From positions 1 to 26,795 of the forward strand of contig CALJVC010000082.1 of the NCBI GenBank assembly GCA_937974845.1: a DNA stretch of 26,795 bases. The letters are read 5' to 3'. Of the stretch, positions 7,155-15,587 are shown piece by piece. The notes under the pieces were generated by a model. That model saw only the letters and a list, made by a program, of their open reading frames with translations, did not search any database and was not told where the DNA came from. Positions within the stretch are counted from its first letter, which is position 1; each line of letters begins with the position of its first letter. The position numbers and the translations under genes are program-made. Origin of the DNA: an uncultured Pseudogracilibacillus sp. Lineage in GTDB: Bacteria > Bacillota > Bacilli > Bacillales > Amphibacillaceae.

Positions 7155-8024
7155 TTAGCCACGGGCTAATATCTTTAGTAGATCTGGAGCAAATTTATCT
7201 TTTTCCTTCTCTAAATAATCGTAGACTTGCTCGCCTACTTTTACCTGTAACGTATAGAAACGATCACTGATTGCTATAATCTGGGCGTAAGGATGAATCT
7301 TCTCTTGCTGCAGCCCCATAGGGAAGCCGGAACCATCTAAATATTCATGGTGTTGAACAATCGCAAGCTTCGCATGGTCTGTCAGCGTTACTTCTTTTTT
7401 AACCATCTCATAGGAGCGAATCGGATGATTCCGATCCGCCCTAGATGAGTCGATGGCAATTTCCGTCTTAGCTAAACCTATATCTGCAAGCAAAGCAGCA
7501 AAGCCAATCTGTAACCAATCCTTCTTCTCATACCCTAACTCCTGGGCTAACTTAATCGATAACAAACTAAGGGCTACTGTTTTATAGTAAAATATATCTT
7601 CTTTCTTCCCCTGAAGTAACGTCGTAAAATTGTCTATCGATTTCGTCTCTACTAACTCAAATAGAGGAGTACATAATTGACGAATGGCATACATCTTCAC
7701 AGGAAGATTAGATTGCCAGGAACGAAATAGTAATTTAAATTGTCCTACTACCTCTTCATATACCGTCATGAAAGCATCCTCTAATAGGACATCGCCTTCC
7801 TCCTGAAGCACCTTTTCCTTATCGGTAGAAGGAATCGTCGCTAGAGCTTCCTTGCTTACTGGAATTTGCACATGAACCTTTTCGATTAAAAAAGCTTCGA
7901 TAAATTCAATGTCTTCCTCAGTTAGGATCCTACCCTTCGGTACGATAGGACGCCCAGATACACCTTGGACATCTTGAAGTAGAACCATTCCTGGTCTTAA
8001 TTGATCGACGGTAATTTCAGCCAT
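7155..8024 (-). CDS. degenerate HD-GYP domain protein
   Basis: The 289-aa protein resembles Firmicute HD-GYP proteins, the family that includes cyclic-di-GMP phosphodiesterases. Residues 1-55 form the usual small N-terminal module (VDQLRPGMVLLQDV...PKGRILTEEDIEFIE). The HD-GYP core runs from about 130 to 285, with HP (200-201), HH (225-226), DGSGFP (230-235) and D254. The HD pair itself reads A180-D181 (LLADIG instead of LLHDIG), and the usual upstream histidine region reads YYKTV. At least one metal ligand is therefore lost, and hydrolase activity is doubtful. It starts 54 bases after gyrA with a GAGGGAG ribosome site and no terminator between, so it is likely co-transcribed with gyrBA. Its role is unknown; it may bind a ligand or scaffold a partner. 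Confidence 0.85.
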   Translation of the reverse strand: MAEITVDQLRPGMVLLQDVQGVSGRPIVPKGRILTEEDIEFIEAFLIEKVHVQIPVSKEALATIPSTDKEKVLQEEGDVLLEDAFMTVYEEVVGQFKLLFRSWQSNLPVKMYAIRQLCTPLFELVETKSIDNFTTLLQGKKEDIFYYKTVALSLLSIKLAQELGYEKKDWLQIGFAALLADIGLAKTEIAIDSSRADRNHPIRSYEMVKKEVTLTDHAKLAIVQHHEYLDGSGFPMGLQQEKIHPYAQIIAISDRFYTLQVKVGEQVYDYLEKEKDKFAPDLLKILARG

Positions 8025-8078
8025 ACGATGTTCTCCCTCTTTCGCTTCATATTCGATCTTTCGTTACAAGAAAGGCTT

Positions 8079-10574
8079 TTAAGCGTCGCTTTCTTCTTTA
8101 TCTTCTGCCTCTTCGTTATCGAGATCATTCTCTGCTTCTTCATCAGTGACAATCTTCGCTACGGTGGCCACTTCCTCATCTCCACGTACCCTGATGAGAC
8201 GCACCCCTTGGGTATTCCGGCCAGTAATCGGAATTCCTTCTACTTGAATCCGAATCAAGACGCCATCGACCGTAATTAACATTAAGTCTTCATCGCCATG
8301 AACTATTTTTACTTGTACAACATGGCCGGTTTCCTCCGTCAGGCGACATACGAAGTAACCTTTACCGCCACGATTTGTCTTACGGTATTCCTCTATAGGT
8401 GTTCGCTTTCCGATACCTTTGTTCGTCACGTGTAAAATATAAGCGTCCTTTTCGATAACCTCCATTGAAACGACCTCGTCCCCTTCACGGAGGCGGATGC
8501 CGATAACCCCGGCAGCATTTCTTCCCATCGGCCGGACTGTCTCTTCGTTGAAACGAATAAAGTATCCTTGTTTAGTCGCAATACCAATATCGTCGGTTCC
8601 CATAGTGAGACGAACGGAAATAAGCTCATCTTCCTCCCGAAGTCGGATCGCAATTAAACCGCTTCGACGTATATTTTTAAATTGGGATACATGGACACGT
8701 TTCGTCAATCCATCTTTAGTAGTAAAGAACAGATAACGTTCTTCCCTTTCCTCCGCCTGATCCCGAACGGAGATAACAGTGTTGACAAACTCATCCTGGT
8801 CGATTTGTAAAAGGTTAACAATTGGCAACCCTTTAGCTGTTCGACTAAACTCAGGAATTTCATATCCTTTCAACCGGTAAACCTTACCTTTATTCGTAAA
8901 GAATAACAAGGTATCGTGGGTGCTAGTCGAAAGAAGATGTTCTACAAAGTCATCTTCATGGGTATCCATCCCTTGTACACCCCGTCCTCCCCGATGCTGG
9001 GTTCGGTAGGTAGACGTAGCTAAACGTTTAATATAGCCTCGATGGGTTAGCGTAACGATGATATTTTCTTCTGGAATTAAGTCTTCATCTTCAAAGAAGT
9101 CTACTGCACCGACCGTAATCTCCGTACGGCGGTCATCGCTATATTTCTCTTTAATTTCTAATAATTCTTCACGAATAATTTCTAGTATCTTTTGTTCACT
9201 GGCTAAAATCGCCTTCAATTCTTGAATTGTCTCTCGTAATTGAGCGTATTCTTCCTCAATTTTCTCTCGTTCTAAACCGGTTAAACGTTGTAGACGCATA
9301 TCTAAAATAGCTTGGGCTTGCTTCTCGCTTAATTGGAAACGTTCCATTAAGCCTGTACGGGCAATCTCGGTCGTTTTAGAGTTTCGAATTAACGCAATCA
9401 CTTCATCGAGGTGATCTAAAGCAATCCGTAAACCTTCTAAAATATGGGCCCGGGCCTCCGCTCGATTTAAATCAAATTGCGTACGACGGCGAATGACCTC
9501 GATTTGATGTTGTAAATAATAATGTAAAACTTCTTTTAAAGTAAGTACTCTCGGTGTTCCATCAACTAGAGCTAGCATATTGATCCCGAAAGTAGTCTGT
9601 AAGGCTGTATGTTTATATAAATTATTTAAGAGCACATTGGCATTGACATCGCGTCTTAATTTGATGACAATCCGCATACCACTACGGTCCGATTCATCGT
9701 TTAAGTCTGTAATACCATCGATTTTTTTATCCCTTACAAGCTCGGCTATCTTTTCAATTAACTTAGCCTTGTTCACTTGGTAAGGGATCTCCGTTACGAC
9801 GATAGTCGACGTGCCATTGCTATTTTCAACGATTTCTACCTTCGCTCGGATCGTAATCGAGCCCCGACCTGTTTCATAGGCCTTTCGAATACCGCTACGG
9901 CCTAAAATAATTCCTCCTGTCGGAAAGTCCGGACCGTGGATATAGGACTCCATTAACTCTTCTACAGTAATGTCAGGATTATCGATTAAGGCAAGGACAG
10001 CATCGATCGACTCGCCTAAGTTGTGAGGCGGAATATTCGTAGCCATTCCAACCGCTATACCTGAAGAACCGTTAACTAATAAGTTAGGAAAGCGGGCCGG
10101 AAAAACCGTCGGTTCCTTCTCAGACTCATCGTAGTTTCCAGTAAAATCGACCGTATCTTTTTGAATGTCCCGCACTAATTCCATCGATAGCTTAGACATT
10201 TTTGCTTCGGTATAACGCATGGCCGCTGCGGAATCGCCATCGATTGAACCAAAGTTTCCATGCCCATCGACTAGTAAATATCTTTGGTTAAAATCCTGCG
10301 CCATCCGAACCATCGCTTCATATACGGCACTATCCCCATGGGGGTGATACTTACCGATTACATCTCCAACGATTCGGGCTGACTTTTTATGCGGTTTATC
10401 CGCGTGCATACCTAGAGCGTGCATCGCATAAATAATCCGACGATGTACGGGCTTTAGCCCATCCCGAACATCGGGAATCGCTCGCGATACGATAACACTC
10501 ATCGCATAATCTAAGAAGGAAGTTCGCATTTCCTCGCTTATATTTCTTTGCTCAATATTTGACCGTTGTTCCAC
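8079..10574 (-). CDS. gyrA: DNA gyrase subunit A
   Basis: Gyrase introduces negative supercoils, and GyrA forms the DNA-cleavage gate. The 831-aa product has the winged-helix region with catalytic tyrosine Y121 (AAAMRYTEAKM). The quinolone-determining segment GKYHPHGDSAVYEAM has S82 and E86, the residues expected in a quinolone-sensitive Gram-positive gyrase. A coiled coil follows around residues 360-490. The C-terminal beta-pinwheel has a GyrA-box-like QHRGGRGVQGM. It ends in an acidic tail (ENDLDNEEAEDKEESDA). The gene lies 65 bases after gyrB, without a terminator, in the conserved gyrB-gyrA order. Confidence 0.99.
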   Translation of the reverse strand: MEQRSNIEQRNISEEMRTSFLDYAMSVIVSRAIPDVRDGLKPVHRRIIYAMHALGMHADKPHKKSARIVGDVIGKYHPHGDSAVYEAMVRMAQDFNQRYLLVDGHGNFGSIDGDSAAAMRYTEAKMSKLSMELVRDIQKDTVDFTGNYDESEKEPTVFPARFPNLLVNGSSGIAVGMATNIPPHNLGESIDAVLALIDNPDITVEELMESYIHGPDFPTGGIILGRSGIRKAYETGRGSITIRAKVEIVENSNGTSTIVVTEIPYQVNKAKLIEKIAELVRDKKIDGITDLNDESDRSGMRIVIKLRRDVNANVLLNNLYKHTALQTTFGINMLALVDGTPRVLTLKEVLHYYLQHQIEVIRRRTQFDLNRAEARAHILEGLRIALDHLDEVIALIRNSKTTEIARTGLMERFQLSEKQAQAILDMRLQRLTGLEREKIEEEYAQLRETIQELKAILASEQKILEIIREELLEIKEKYSDDRRTEITVGAVDFFEDEDLIPEENIIVTLTHRGYIKRLATSTYRTQHRGGRGVQGMDTHEDDFVEHLLSTSTHDTLLFFTNKGKVYRLKGYEIPEFSRTAKGLPIVNLLQIDQDEFVNTVISVRDQAEEREERYLFFTTKDGLTKRVHVSQFKNIRRSGLIAIRLREEDELISVRLTMGTDDIGIATKQGYFIRFNEETVRPMGRNAAGVIGIRLREGDEVVSMEVIEKDAYILHVTNKGIGKRTPIEEYRKTNRGGKGYFVCRLTEETGHVVQVKIVHGDEDLMLITVDGVLIRIQVEGIPITGRNTQGVRLIRVRGDEEVATVAKIVTDEEAENDLDNEEAEDKEESDA

Positions 10575-10639
10575 CTATTCATAACCTCCTAAAAATGAAC
10601 TTCCACCTAACGCTTTGACGGAAACCTCAAGGGATGAAG

Positions 10640-12562
10640 TTATACGTCTAAGTTTTTCACATATCTAGCATTCTCTTCGATAAATTGGCGACGGGGAGCT
10701 ACTTGATCTCCCATCAATACCGAGAACACTTCATCCGCTTCAATCGCATCTTCTAGACGCACTTGTAAGAGGGTGCGTGTTTCTGGATTCATCGTCGTCT
10801 CCCATAATTGTGAAGGGTTCATTTCCCCTAAACCTTTATATCTTTGAATATCTACTTTCGGAGATTCCGGTAACCTTGCTTGCAACTCTTCTAGCTCGCT
10901 ATCCTTATAAACATAGTATACCTTCCGCCCTTGTTTAACTTGGTATAGTGGTGGTTGGGCGATATAAACATAACCGTGCTCTAATAAAGGTTTCATAAAA
11001 CGATAGAAAAAGGTTAAAAGCAAGGTACGAATATGGGCACCGTCGACATCCGCGTCCGTCATGATAATGATTTTATGATAACGGGCCTTTGTAATATCGA
11101 AATCTTCCCCGATACCTGTACCTAAAGCCGTAATCATCATACGGATTTCCTCATTGGATAAAATACGATCCAATCGAGCCTTCTCTACGTTTAAAATCTT
11201 CCCCCGTAAAGGCAAGATTGCTTGGAAGTGTCGATCCCTTCCCGACTTGGCTGAACCACCGGCGGAATCCCCCTCTACGATAAAAAGTTCGCTAATTTCT
11301 GCATCCTTGGAAGCGCAGTCCGCCAGCTTACCAGGTAAGTTTGATACTTCCAACGCCCCTTTGCGTCGAGTAACTTCCCGGGCTTTTTTAGCGGCAATCC
11401 GGGCACGCTGGGCCATGATTCCTTTTTCTACAATAATTTTCGCTACTTGAGGATTTTCTAAAAGAAAGGTAGAAAAGGCTTCGCTAAAGATAGAATCCGT
11501 CGCTGAACGGGCGTCGCTATTTCCTAACTTCGTCTTCGTCTGACCCTCAAATTGAGGATCGGTATGTTTAATGGAGACGATAGCTGTCATTCCTTCACGG
11601 ACGTCATCTCCTGATAAATTATCGTCATCTTCTTTTAACAAGTTCGCCTTCCGAGCATAGTCATTGATCACCCGGGTTAAAGCCGTACGAAAACCAACTT
11701 CATGGGTTCCACCTTCATGGGTATGAATATTATTAGCAAAAGAGAATATATTACTATTGAACCCATCGTTATATTGCAAGGCCACTTCTACCGATACATC
11801 ATTTTCTTCTCCTTCGGCATAAATAGGCTCATGCAAGGCCTGTTTCGTCCGGTTCATATATTTGACGTACTCTTTAATTCCACCTTCGTAATAAAATTCG
11901 ACCTGTTCTCCATCAGGATGGCGCTGGTCTTCTAAGGAAATCGTTAGTTTCCTAGTAAGAAAAGCTAATTCTCGAAGTCTTTTTTTCAATACTTCATAAT
12001 CGAACTCTGTCGTTTCGGTAAAGATTTCTGGATCCGGCTGGAAACGAATCGTCGTGCCCGTGCGATCGGTCTCACCAATCTTAGTCAGTTCGCCGACCTT
12101 CTCCCCACGATTAAATTTTAAATAATGAATCGCTCCTTCTCGATGCACGTACACTTCTAACTCTGTAGACAAGGCATTCACAACGGCAGCCCCGACCCCG
12201 TGTAATCCACCGGATACTTTATAGCCACCACCACCGAACTTTCCACCAGCGTGTAGGACTGTTAAAATTAACTCTACTGCTGGCTTGTTCGATTGTTCGT
12301 GAACATCGATCGGGATTCCCCGACCATTATCCCGTACTGTAATGCGATTTCCTTCTTCAATAATGACTTCGATTCGATCGCAGTAACCAGCTAACGCCTC
12401 ATCGATACTGTTATCGACGATTTCCCATACGAGATGGTGTAAACCTTGACTACTCGTCGAACCGATATACATACTCGGTCGCTTTCTTACAGCTTCTAAT
12501 CCCTCTAAAACTTGTATCTGATCCGCATCATACGCTTGTTCATTCAGTAATTTGTCTTCCAT
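10640..12562 (-). CDS. gyrB: DNA gyrase subunit B
   Basis: This is the ATPase subunit of gyrase, 640 aa. The GHKL ATPase fold shows EIVDNSIDEA (catalytic E47, Mg-binding N51), DNGRGIP (78-84) and the lid GGLHGVGAAVVNALS (118-132). The transducer domain follows. The TOPRIM domain carries EGDSAGGSA near residue 430 and DADVDGAHIRTLLLTFFYR near 500. The protein ends with the short Gram-positive tail after QRYKGLGEMNP. The gene starts only 32 bases past recF. In B. subtilis the small gene remB sits in this gap; here there is no room for it. It is probably part of a yaaA-recF-gyrB-gyrA transcript. Confidence 0.99.
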   Translation of the reverse strand: MEDKLLNEQAYDADQIQVLEGLEAVRKRPSMYIGSTSSQGLHHLVWEIVDNSIDEALAGYCDRIEVIIEEGNRITVRDNGRGIPIDVHEQSNKPAVELILTVLHAGGKFGGGGYKVSGGLHGVGAAVVNALSTELEVYVHREGAIHYLKFNRGEKVGELTKIGETDRTGTTIRFQPDPEIFTETTEFDYEVLKKRLRELAFLTRKLTISLEDQRHPDGEQVEFYYEGGIKEYVKYMNRTKQALHEPIYAEGEENDVSVEVALQYNDGFNSNIFSFANNIHTHEGGTHEVGFRTALTRVINDYARKANLLKEDDDNLSGDDVREGMTAIVSIKHTDPQFEGQTKTKLGNSDARSATDSIFSEAFSTFLLENPQVAKIIVEKGIMAQRARIAAKKAREVTRRKGALEVSNLPGKLADCASKDAEISELFIVEGDSAGGSAKSGRDRHFQAILPLRGKILNVEKARLDRILSNEEIRMMITALGTGIGEDFDITKARYHKIIIMTDADVDGAHIRTLLLTFFYRFMKPLLEHGYVYIAQPPLYQVKQGRKVYYVYKDSELEELQARLPESPKVDIQRYKGLGEMNPSQLWETTMNPETRTLLQVRLEDAIEADEVFSVLMGDQVAPRRQFIEENARYVKNLDV

Positions 12563-12594
12563 TAACTTTTCACCTGCTTTTTTTAGTCAAGCTT

Positions 12595-13725
12595 TTATTT
12601 TTCCGCTTCCTTCGTAACCTTTCCGTTTTCGACCCGATAAATCGTAGCTTCTTCCAAGATATCATGGTCGATACCGTCGACGGAAGTCGTCGTAACAAAG
12701 GTCTGGACCTTCTGTTGAATTGCCGTCAACAAATGGGATTGGCGGAAATCATCCAGTTCACTCAATACGTCATCAAGTAAGAGAATTGGGTACTCTTGCT
12801 TTTCTTCGTATATTAAATCAATCTCTGCCAGTTTCAAAGATAGGGCCGTCGTTCGTTGCTGTCCCTGGGAGCCGTACAATTTTACTTCTTTATCATTAAT
12901 GAAAAATGTAAGGTCATCCCGATGGGGACCAATCAAGGTTGTGCCCCGCCGTAACTCCTGCTCAAACGACATTTCAAAGGCTTTTATGTAGGTGTTTTCT
13001 ATTGTTTCCTCTGTCGCATCTTCTAATACTTCTATAGAAGGTAAGTATTTTAATTGTAAAGTCTCTAGACCCCGACTTATTTTTTCATGTTTCGGTACAG
13101 CAAAATGCATCAGCTTTTCAAGAAAATCAAAACGCTTTTTTAACACGATAGTCGCATGCTGAACTAACTGTTCGGTAAGCACTTCTAGAAGTGTCGTATC
13201 TACTGGTCTTTGATTTTGTAATTGTTTTAAATGGGAATTTCGCTGTTTTAATATTTTTTGATATTCGGTTAAATGATGTAAATAAAGGGGTTCGATTTGA
13301 CCAAGTTCACGGTCGATAAACCGCCTTCGAACTTGTGGCGAACCCTTGACTAAAGAAAGATCTTCTGGAGCGAACATCACGACGTTTAAAGAGCCGATAA
13401 AACCACTTAGCTTTTGTTGTTCGAGATGATTTACTTTAGCTTTTTTCCCTTTGGAATGAAAAATTAATTCCAAAGGTATTTTTTGTGTCTTCTGTTTTTT
13501 GTAGAGAACGGCGTGAATTTTAGCAAAGTCCGTATCCCAACGAATCAACTCTTTATCTTGATTCGTTCGATAAGACTTTGTAAAGGCTAATAAATATAGC
13601 GCCTCTAATAAATTAGTTTTCCCTTGCGCATTTTCACCAATGATCACATTCACTTGTCGGTCGAAAGTTAGCTCTAAAGCTTCGTAATTACGGAAATTTT
13701 TCAATTGTAAACTGTGTATAAACAT
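12595..13725 (-). CDS. recF: RecF recombination mediator
   Basis: RecF is an SMC-like ATPase that helps load RecA at single-strand gaps and stalled forks, with RecO and RecR. The 376-aa product has Walker A GENAQGKT (residues 30-37), the ABC signature region YGSQGQQRTTALSLKLAEI and Walker B ILLLDDVLSELD. The arm between them is charged and helical. The ATG at 13725 was chosen over the adjacent upstream TTG because GGGGAACG lies at suitable spacing and the family begins MxIxxLxLxNFRNY. It follows the S4-domain gene by about 75 bases without a terminator. Confidence 0.97.
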   Translation of the reverse strand: MFIHSLQLKNFRNYEALELTFDRQVNVIIGENAQGKTNLLEALYLLAFTKSYRTNQDKELIRWDTDFAKIHAVLYKKQKTQKIPLELIFHSKGKKAKVNHLEQQKLSGFIGSLNVVMFAPEDLSLVKGSPQVRRRFIDRELGQIEPLYLHHLTEYQKILKQRNSHLKQLQNQRPVDTTLLEVLTEQLVQHATIVLKKRFDFLEKLMHFAVPKHEKISRGLETLQLKYLPSIEVLEDATEETIENTYIKAFEMSFEQELRRGTTLIGPHRDDLTFFINDKEVKLYGSQGQQRTTALSLKLAEIDLIYEEKQEYPILLLDDVLSELDDFRQSHLLTAIQQKVQTFVTTTSVDGIDHDILEEATIYRVENGKVTKEAEK

Positions 13726-13799
13726 CAACGTTCCCCATTTATATGATCATGATTTCTCAAAAGTACTCGTCGATCATTCCTTAGTAAACAAGCCTTACT

Positions 13800-14018
13800 C
13801 TAGGCTTGTACTACTACAAATTGTCTATCAAAGATAGCGACGACATCCCCATCGTATAATTTTTTACCCCGACGATGTTCCTTTTCATTATTTACTAATA
13901 CGCCTTCGGTTTGTAAATAATGTTTAATTTTTCCCCCGGTATCAAAGACATTGGTTAGTTTCAATAGTTGACCGAGGGTGATATAGGGGGTCTCGATATA
14001 AATTTTTTCCATACTCAA
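13800..14018 (-). CDS. yaaA: S4-domain RNA-binding protein (YaaA/RlbA)
   Basis: This small protein (72 aa) consists of one S4 RNA-binding domain: YITLGQLLKLTNVFDTGGKIKHYL followed by GVLVNNEKEHRRGKKLYDGDVV. It matches the conserved gene between dnaN and recF in Bacillaceae, where its likely role is in ribosome or RNA binding. The TTG at 14018 sits about 7 bases after GGGGTGA and gives MSMEKIYIETP. An internal ATG two codons later is possible but further from the ribosome site. It is the first gene of the recF-gyr transcription unit, downstream of the dnaN terminators. Confidence 0.93.
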   Translation of the reverse strand: MSMEKIYIETPYITLGQLLKLTNVFDTGGKIKHYLQTEGVLVNNEKEHRRGKKLYDGDVVAIFDRQFVVVQA

Positions 14019-14072
14019 TTTGGCTTCACCCCACGATGAGTGTTCATATCCGTTTAAATGTGCCTAATGTCT

Positions 14073-14101
14073 ATTTTACTAAATAATAGCCTCAATTAAA
14101 A
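14073..14101 (-). promoter_or_regulatory. weak candidate promoter for yaaA-recF-gyrBA
   Basis: Minus-strand TTTTAA (14096-14101), 17 bases, TAAAAT (14073-14078). The -35 is poor. The case rests mainly on the need for a promoter here, because terminators close the dnaN transcript just upstream and yaaA begins about 55 bases downstream. Confidence 0.3.
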
Positions 14102-14118
14102 GGATAACCTTTAAATGA

Positions 14119-14142
14119 GTTAAAAAGGCTATACAAGCCTTT
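14119..14142 (-). terminator. third hairpin between dnaN and yaaA
   Basis: On the minus strand AAAGGCT-tgtat-AGCCTTT (14136-14142 and 14124-14130) is followed by TTAAC. The stem is short and the U tract poor. It lies in an A/T-rich stretch that repeats ATTTAAAGG twice, so it may be a weak back-up terminator or a leader structure. Confidence 0.4.
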
Positions 14143-14189
14143 AAATTGGTTTTTTAACAGGATACCCTTTTTCTCAACTTTTTTTCACG

Positions 14190-14217
14190 ATAAAAAAAGG
14201 TCTTTTTCCTAGACCTT
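14190..14217 (-). terminator. second dnaN terminator
   Basis: On the minus strand AAGGTCT-aggaaa-AGACCTT is followed by TTTTTTA. It lies 20 bases beyond the first dnaN terminator, forming a tandem pair. Confidence 0.75.
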
Positions 14218-14228
14218 CTTCATATTAT

Positions 14229-14269
14229 AAAAATAGCGAATTGAACCGTAACCGTCGATTCAATTCGCT
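14229..14269 (-). terminator. first dnaN terminator
   Basis: Perfect 11-bp repeat AGCGAATTGAA / TTCAATTCGCT (14235-14245 and 14259-14269), followed on the minus strand by ATTTTTATA. It begins 14 bases past the dnaN stop. Confidence 0.9.
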
Positions 14270-14283
14270 TTAACGATGGTGAT

Positions 14284-15429
14284 TTAGTGAGTACGCACTG
14301 GTAAAATTAAATGTAAAATTTTATCACTAGCTGGTGTTTTAATTACGAAGGGGTTCATTGGACCGGTAAAGGAAATCATGATTTCTTCGCTCCCGATTGT
14401 CCGTAACGTATCGAGTAAATACCGGGAACTAAAAGATATGTTCACCTCATCGCCTTCGTGGGATAAAATTGTCATTTGTTCATTTACGCGACCGATTTCT
14501 GGAGAGTTACTTGAAATTTCAATCGTTCCATCTCCCTTCGCTTCAAACCGGACGACATTATTTTGTTCCGCACTCGCAAGGAGGGCTGCCCGATCGATCG
14601 TGCGAATAAATTCATTCGTTGGAATATGTAAAGTTGTATTTAAATTGGTTGGAATCAGCCTTTCCGTATCAGGATAAGTACCGCTTAATAATCGGGAAAT
14701 AAAAGTCTTTCGTTCGGTGAAAAAGAGCACTTGGTTTTGCATAATTGAAAGGGAAATTTTTCCGTCCTGATCGTCGATAATTTTATTTAATTCATGTAAA
14801 CTTTGTCCCGGTACAACGATACTCATTTCATCGATCGCATCAGTGTACTTTTCAATCGGAACTTGGCTTTGGGCAAGACGATGGGTATCCGTCGCTGTAA
14901 AGCGTACGTCGTTACCATGAATGGTCATATGAACACCGGTCAAAATCGGACGTGTTTCCATCGTTGATACGGCGAAAGCAGTTTGTCGAATCAATTGTTT
15001 TAATTTACTAGCTTCAACGGAAAAGTGTGGTTCGCTTTTATTAATAATAATATGAGGATATTCCTCACTACTTTGTCCATGAAGCTCAAAGACTGATTGT
15101 TCAGCTTTAATAATTGTTTTATAGTTTTCTTGAACTTCAATTTCTACAAGATCTCCAGGTAATTTCCGTATAATATCTGAAAAATGGGGAATAGGTAAAA
15201 CAATCGAGCCGGTTTCTTCAATTGAAATGATATTTTCCTCTTCTACTTGTTTAGGAATTGTCGACTCAATGGTGATATCCGAATTACTTCCGGTTAACGT
15301 TAATACTTCTTCATCTAACGTTAATTTCATTCCTGTTAAAATTGGGACAACTGCTGTTCTTGGAGAAATTGCGTGATTAACTTCTTGGATGCTTGCTAAT
15401 AATGGTTGCCGACGGATTGAAAATTTCAT
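14284..15429 (-). CDS. dnaN: DNA polymerase III beta subunit (sliding clamp)
   Basis: DnaN forms the ring-shaped dimer that tethers the replicative polymerase to DNA and serves as a hub for repair and regulation factors. The 381-aa length is typical, made of three similar clamp folds. Recognisable segments include the N-terminal MKFSIRRQPLLASIQEVNHAISPRT, TRPILTGVHM and TDTHRLA near the middle, and the conserved C-terminal ILPVRTH, part of the peptide-binding pocket for clamp partners. The ATG follows AAGGAGGA. It lies downstream of dnaA across a short origin segment containing DnaA boxes. The dnaA-dnaN unit ends at tandem terminators. Confidence 0.98.
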   Translation of the reverse strand: MKFSIRRQPLLASIQEVNHAISPRTAVVPILTGMKLTLDEEVLTLTGSNSDITIESTIPKQVEEENIISIEETGSIVLPIPHFSDIIRKLPGDLVEIEVQENYKTIIKAEQSVFELHGQSSEEYPHIIINKSEPHFSVEASKLKQLIRQTAFAVSTMETRPILTGVHMTIHGNDVRFTATDTHRLAQSQVPIEKYTDAIDEMSIVVPGQSLHELNKIIDDQDGKISLSIMQNQVLFFTERKTFISRLLSGTYPDTERLIPTNLNTTLHIPTNEFIRTIDRAALLASAEQNNVVRFEAKGDGTIEISSNSPEIGRVNEQMTILSHEGDEVNISFSSRYLLDTLRTIGSEEIMISFTGPMNPFVIKTPASDKILHLILPVRTH

Positions 15430-15440
15430 TTTGTTCCTCC

Positions 15441-15480
15441 TTATATTAATTAATTTATAAATATACAGTCATCATAGTAA
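15441..15480. other. probable DNA unwinding element of oriC
   Basis: Positions 15441-15465 are 25 consecutive A/T bases. Between them and the nearest perfect DnaA box (15493-15501) the minus strand reads TTACTATGATGACTG. Its first six bases match the complement of two DnaA-trio units (3'-AAT-GAT). This box, spacer, trio-like and A/T-rich order resembles the unwinding site downstream of dnaA in B. subtilis. Confidence 0.6.
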
Positions 15481-15492
15481 GTCTTGTGAACA

Positions 15493-15584
15493 TGTGGATA
15501 ACGCAGAAGAGCGTAACCGGAACAAGAATTCTCCGACGTTATCAACATGTGGATAACTTTTGCATAAGTTTCTTCTTATACACA
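15493..15584. promoter_or_regulatory. oriC DnaA-box cluster between dnaA and dnaN
   Basis: Three perfect matches to TTATNCACA: 15493-15501 (minus), 15548-15556 (minus) and 15576-15584 (plus, TTATACACA). A one-mismatch copy, TTATCAACA, lies at 15539-15547 directly abutting the second. The first two boxes sit within an identical 14-base repeat, AACATGTGGATAAC. This corresponds to the incC half of the bipartite Bacillus origin. Confidence 0.9.
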
Positions 15585-15587
15585 AGG

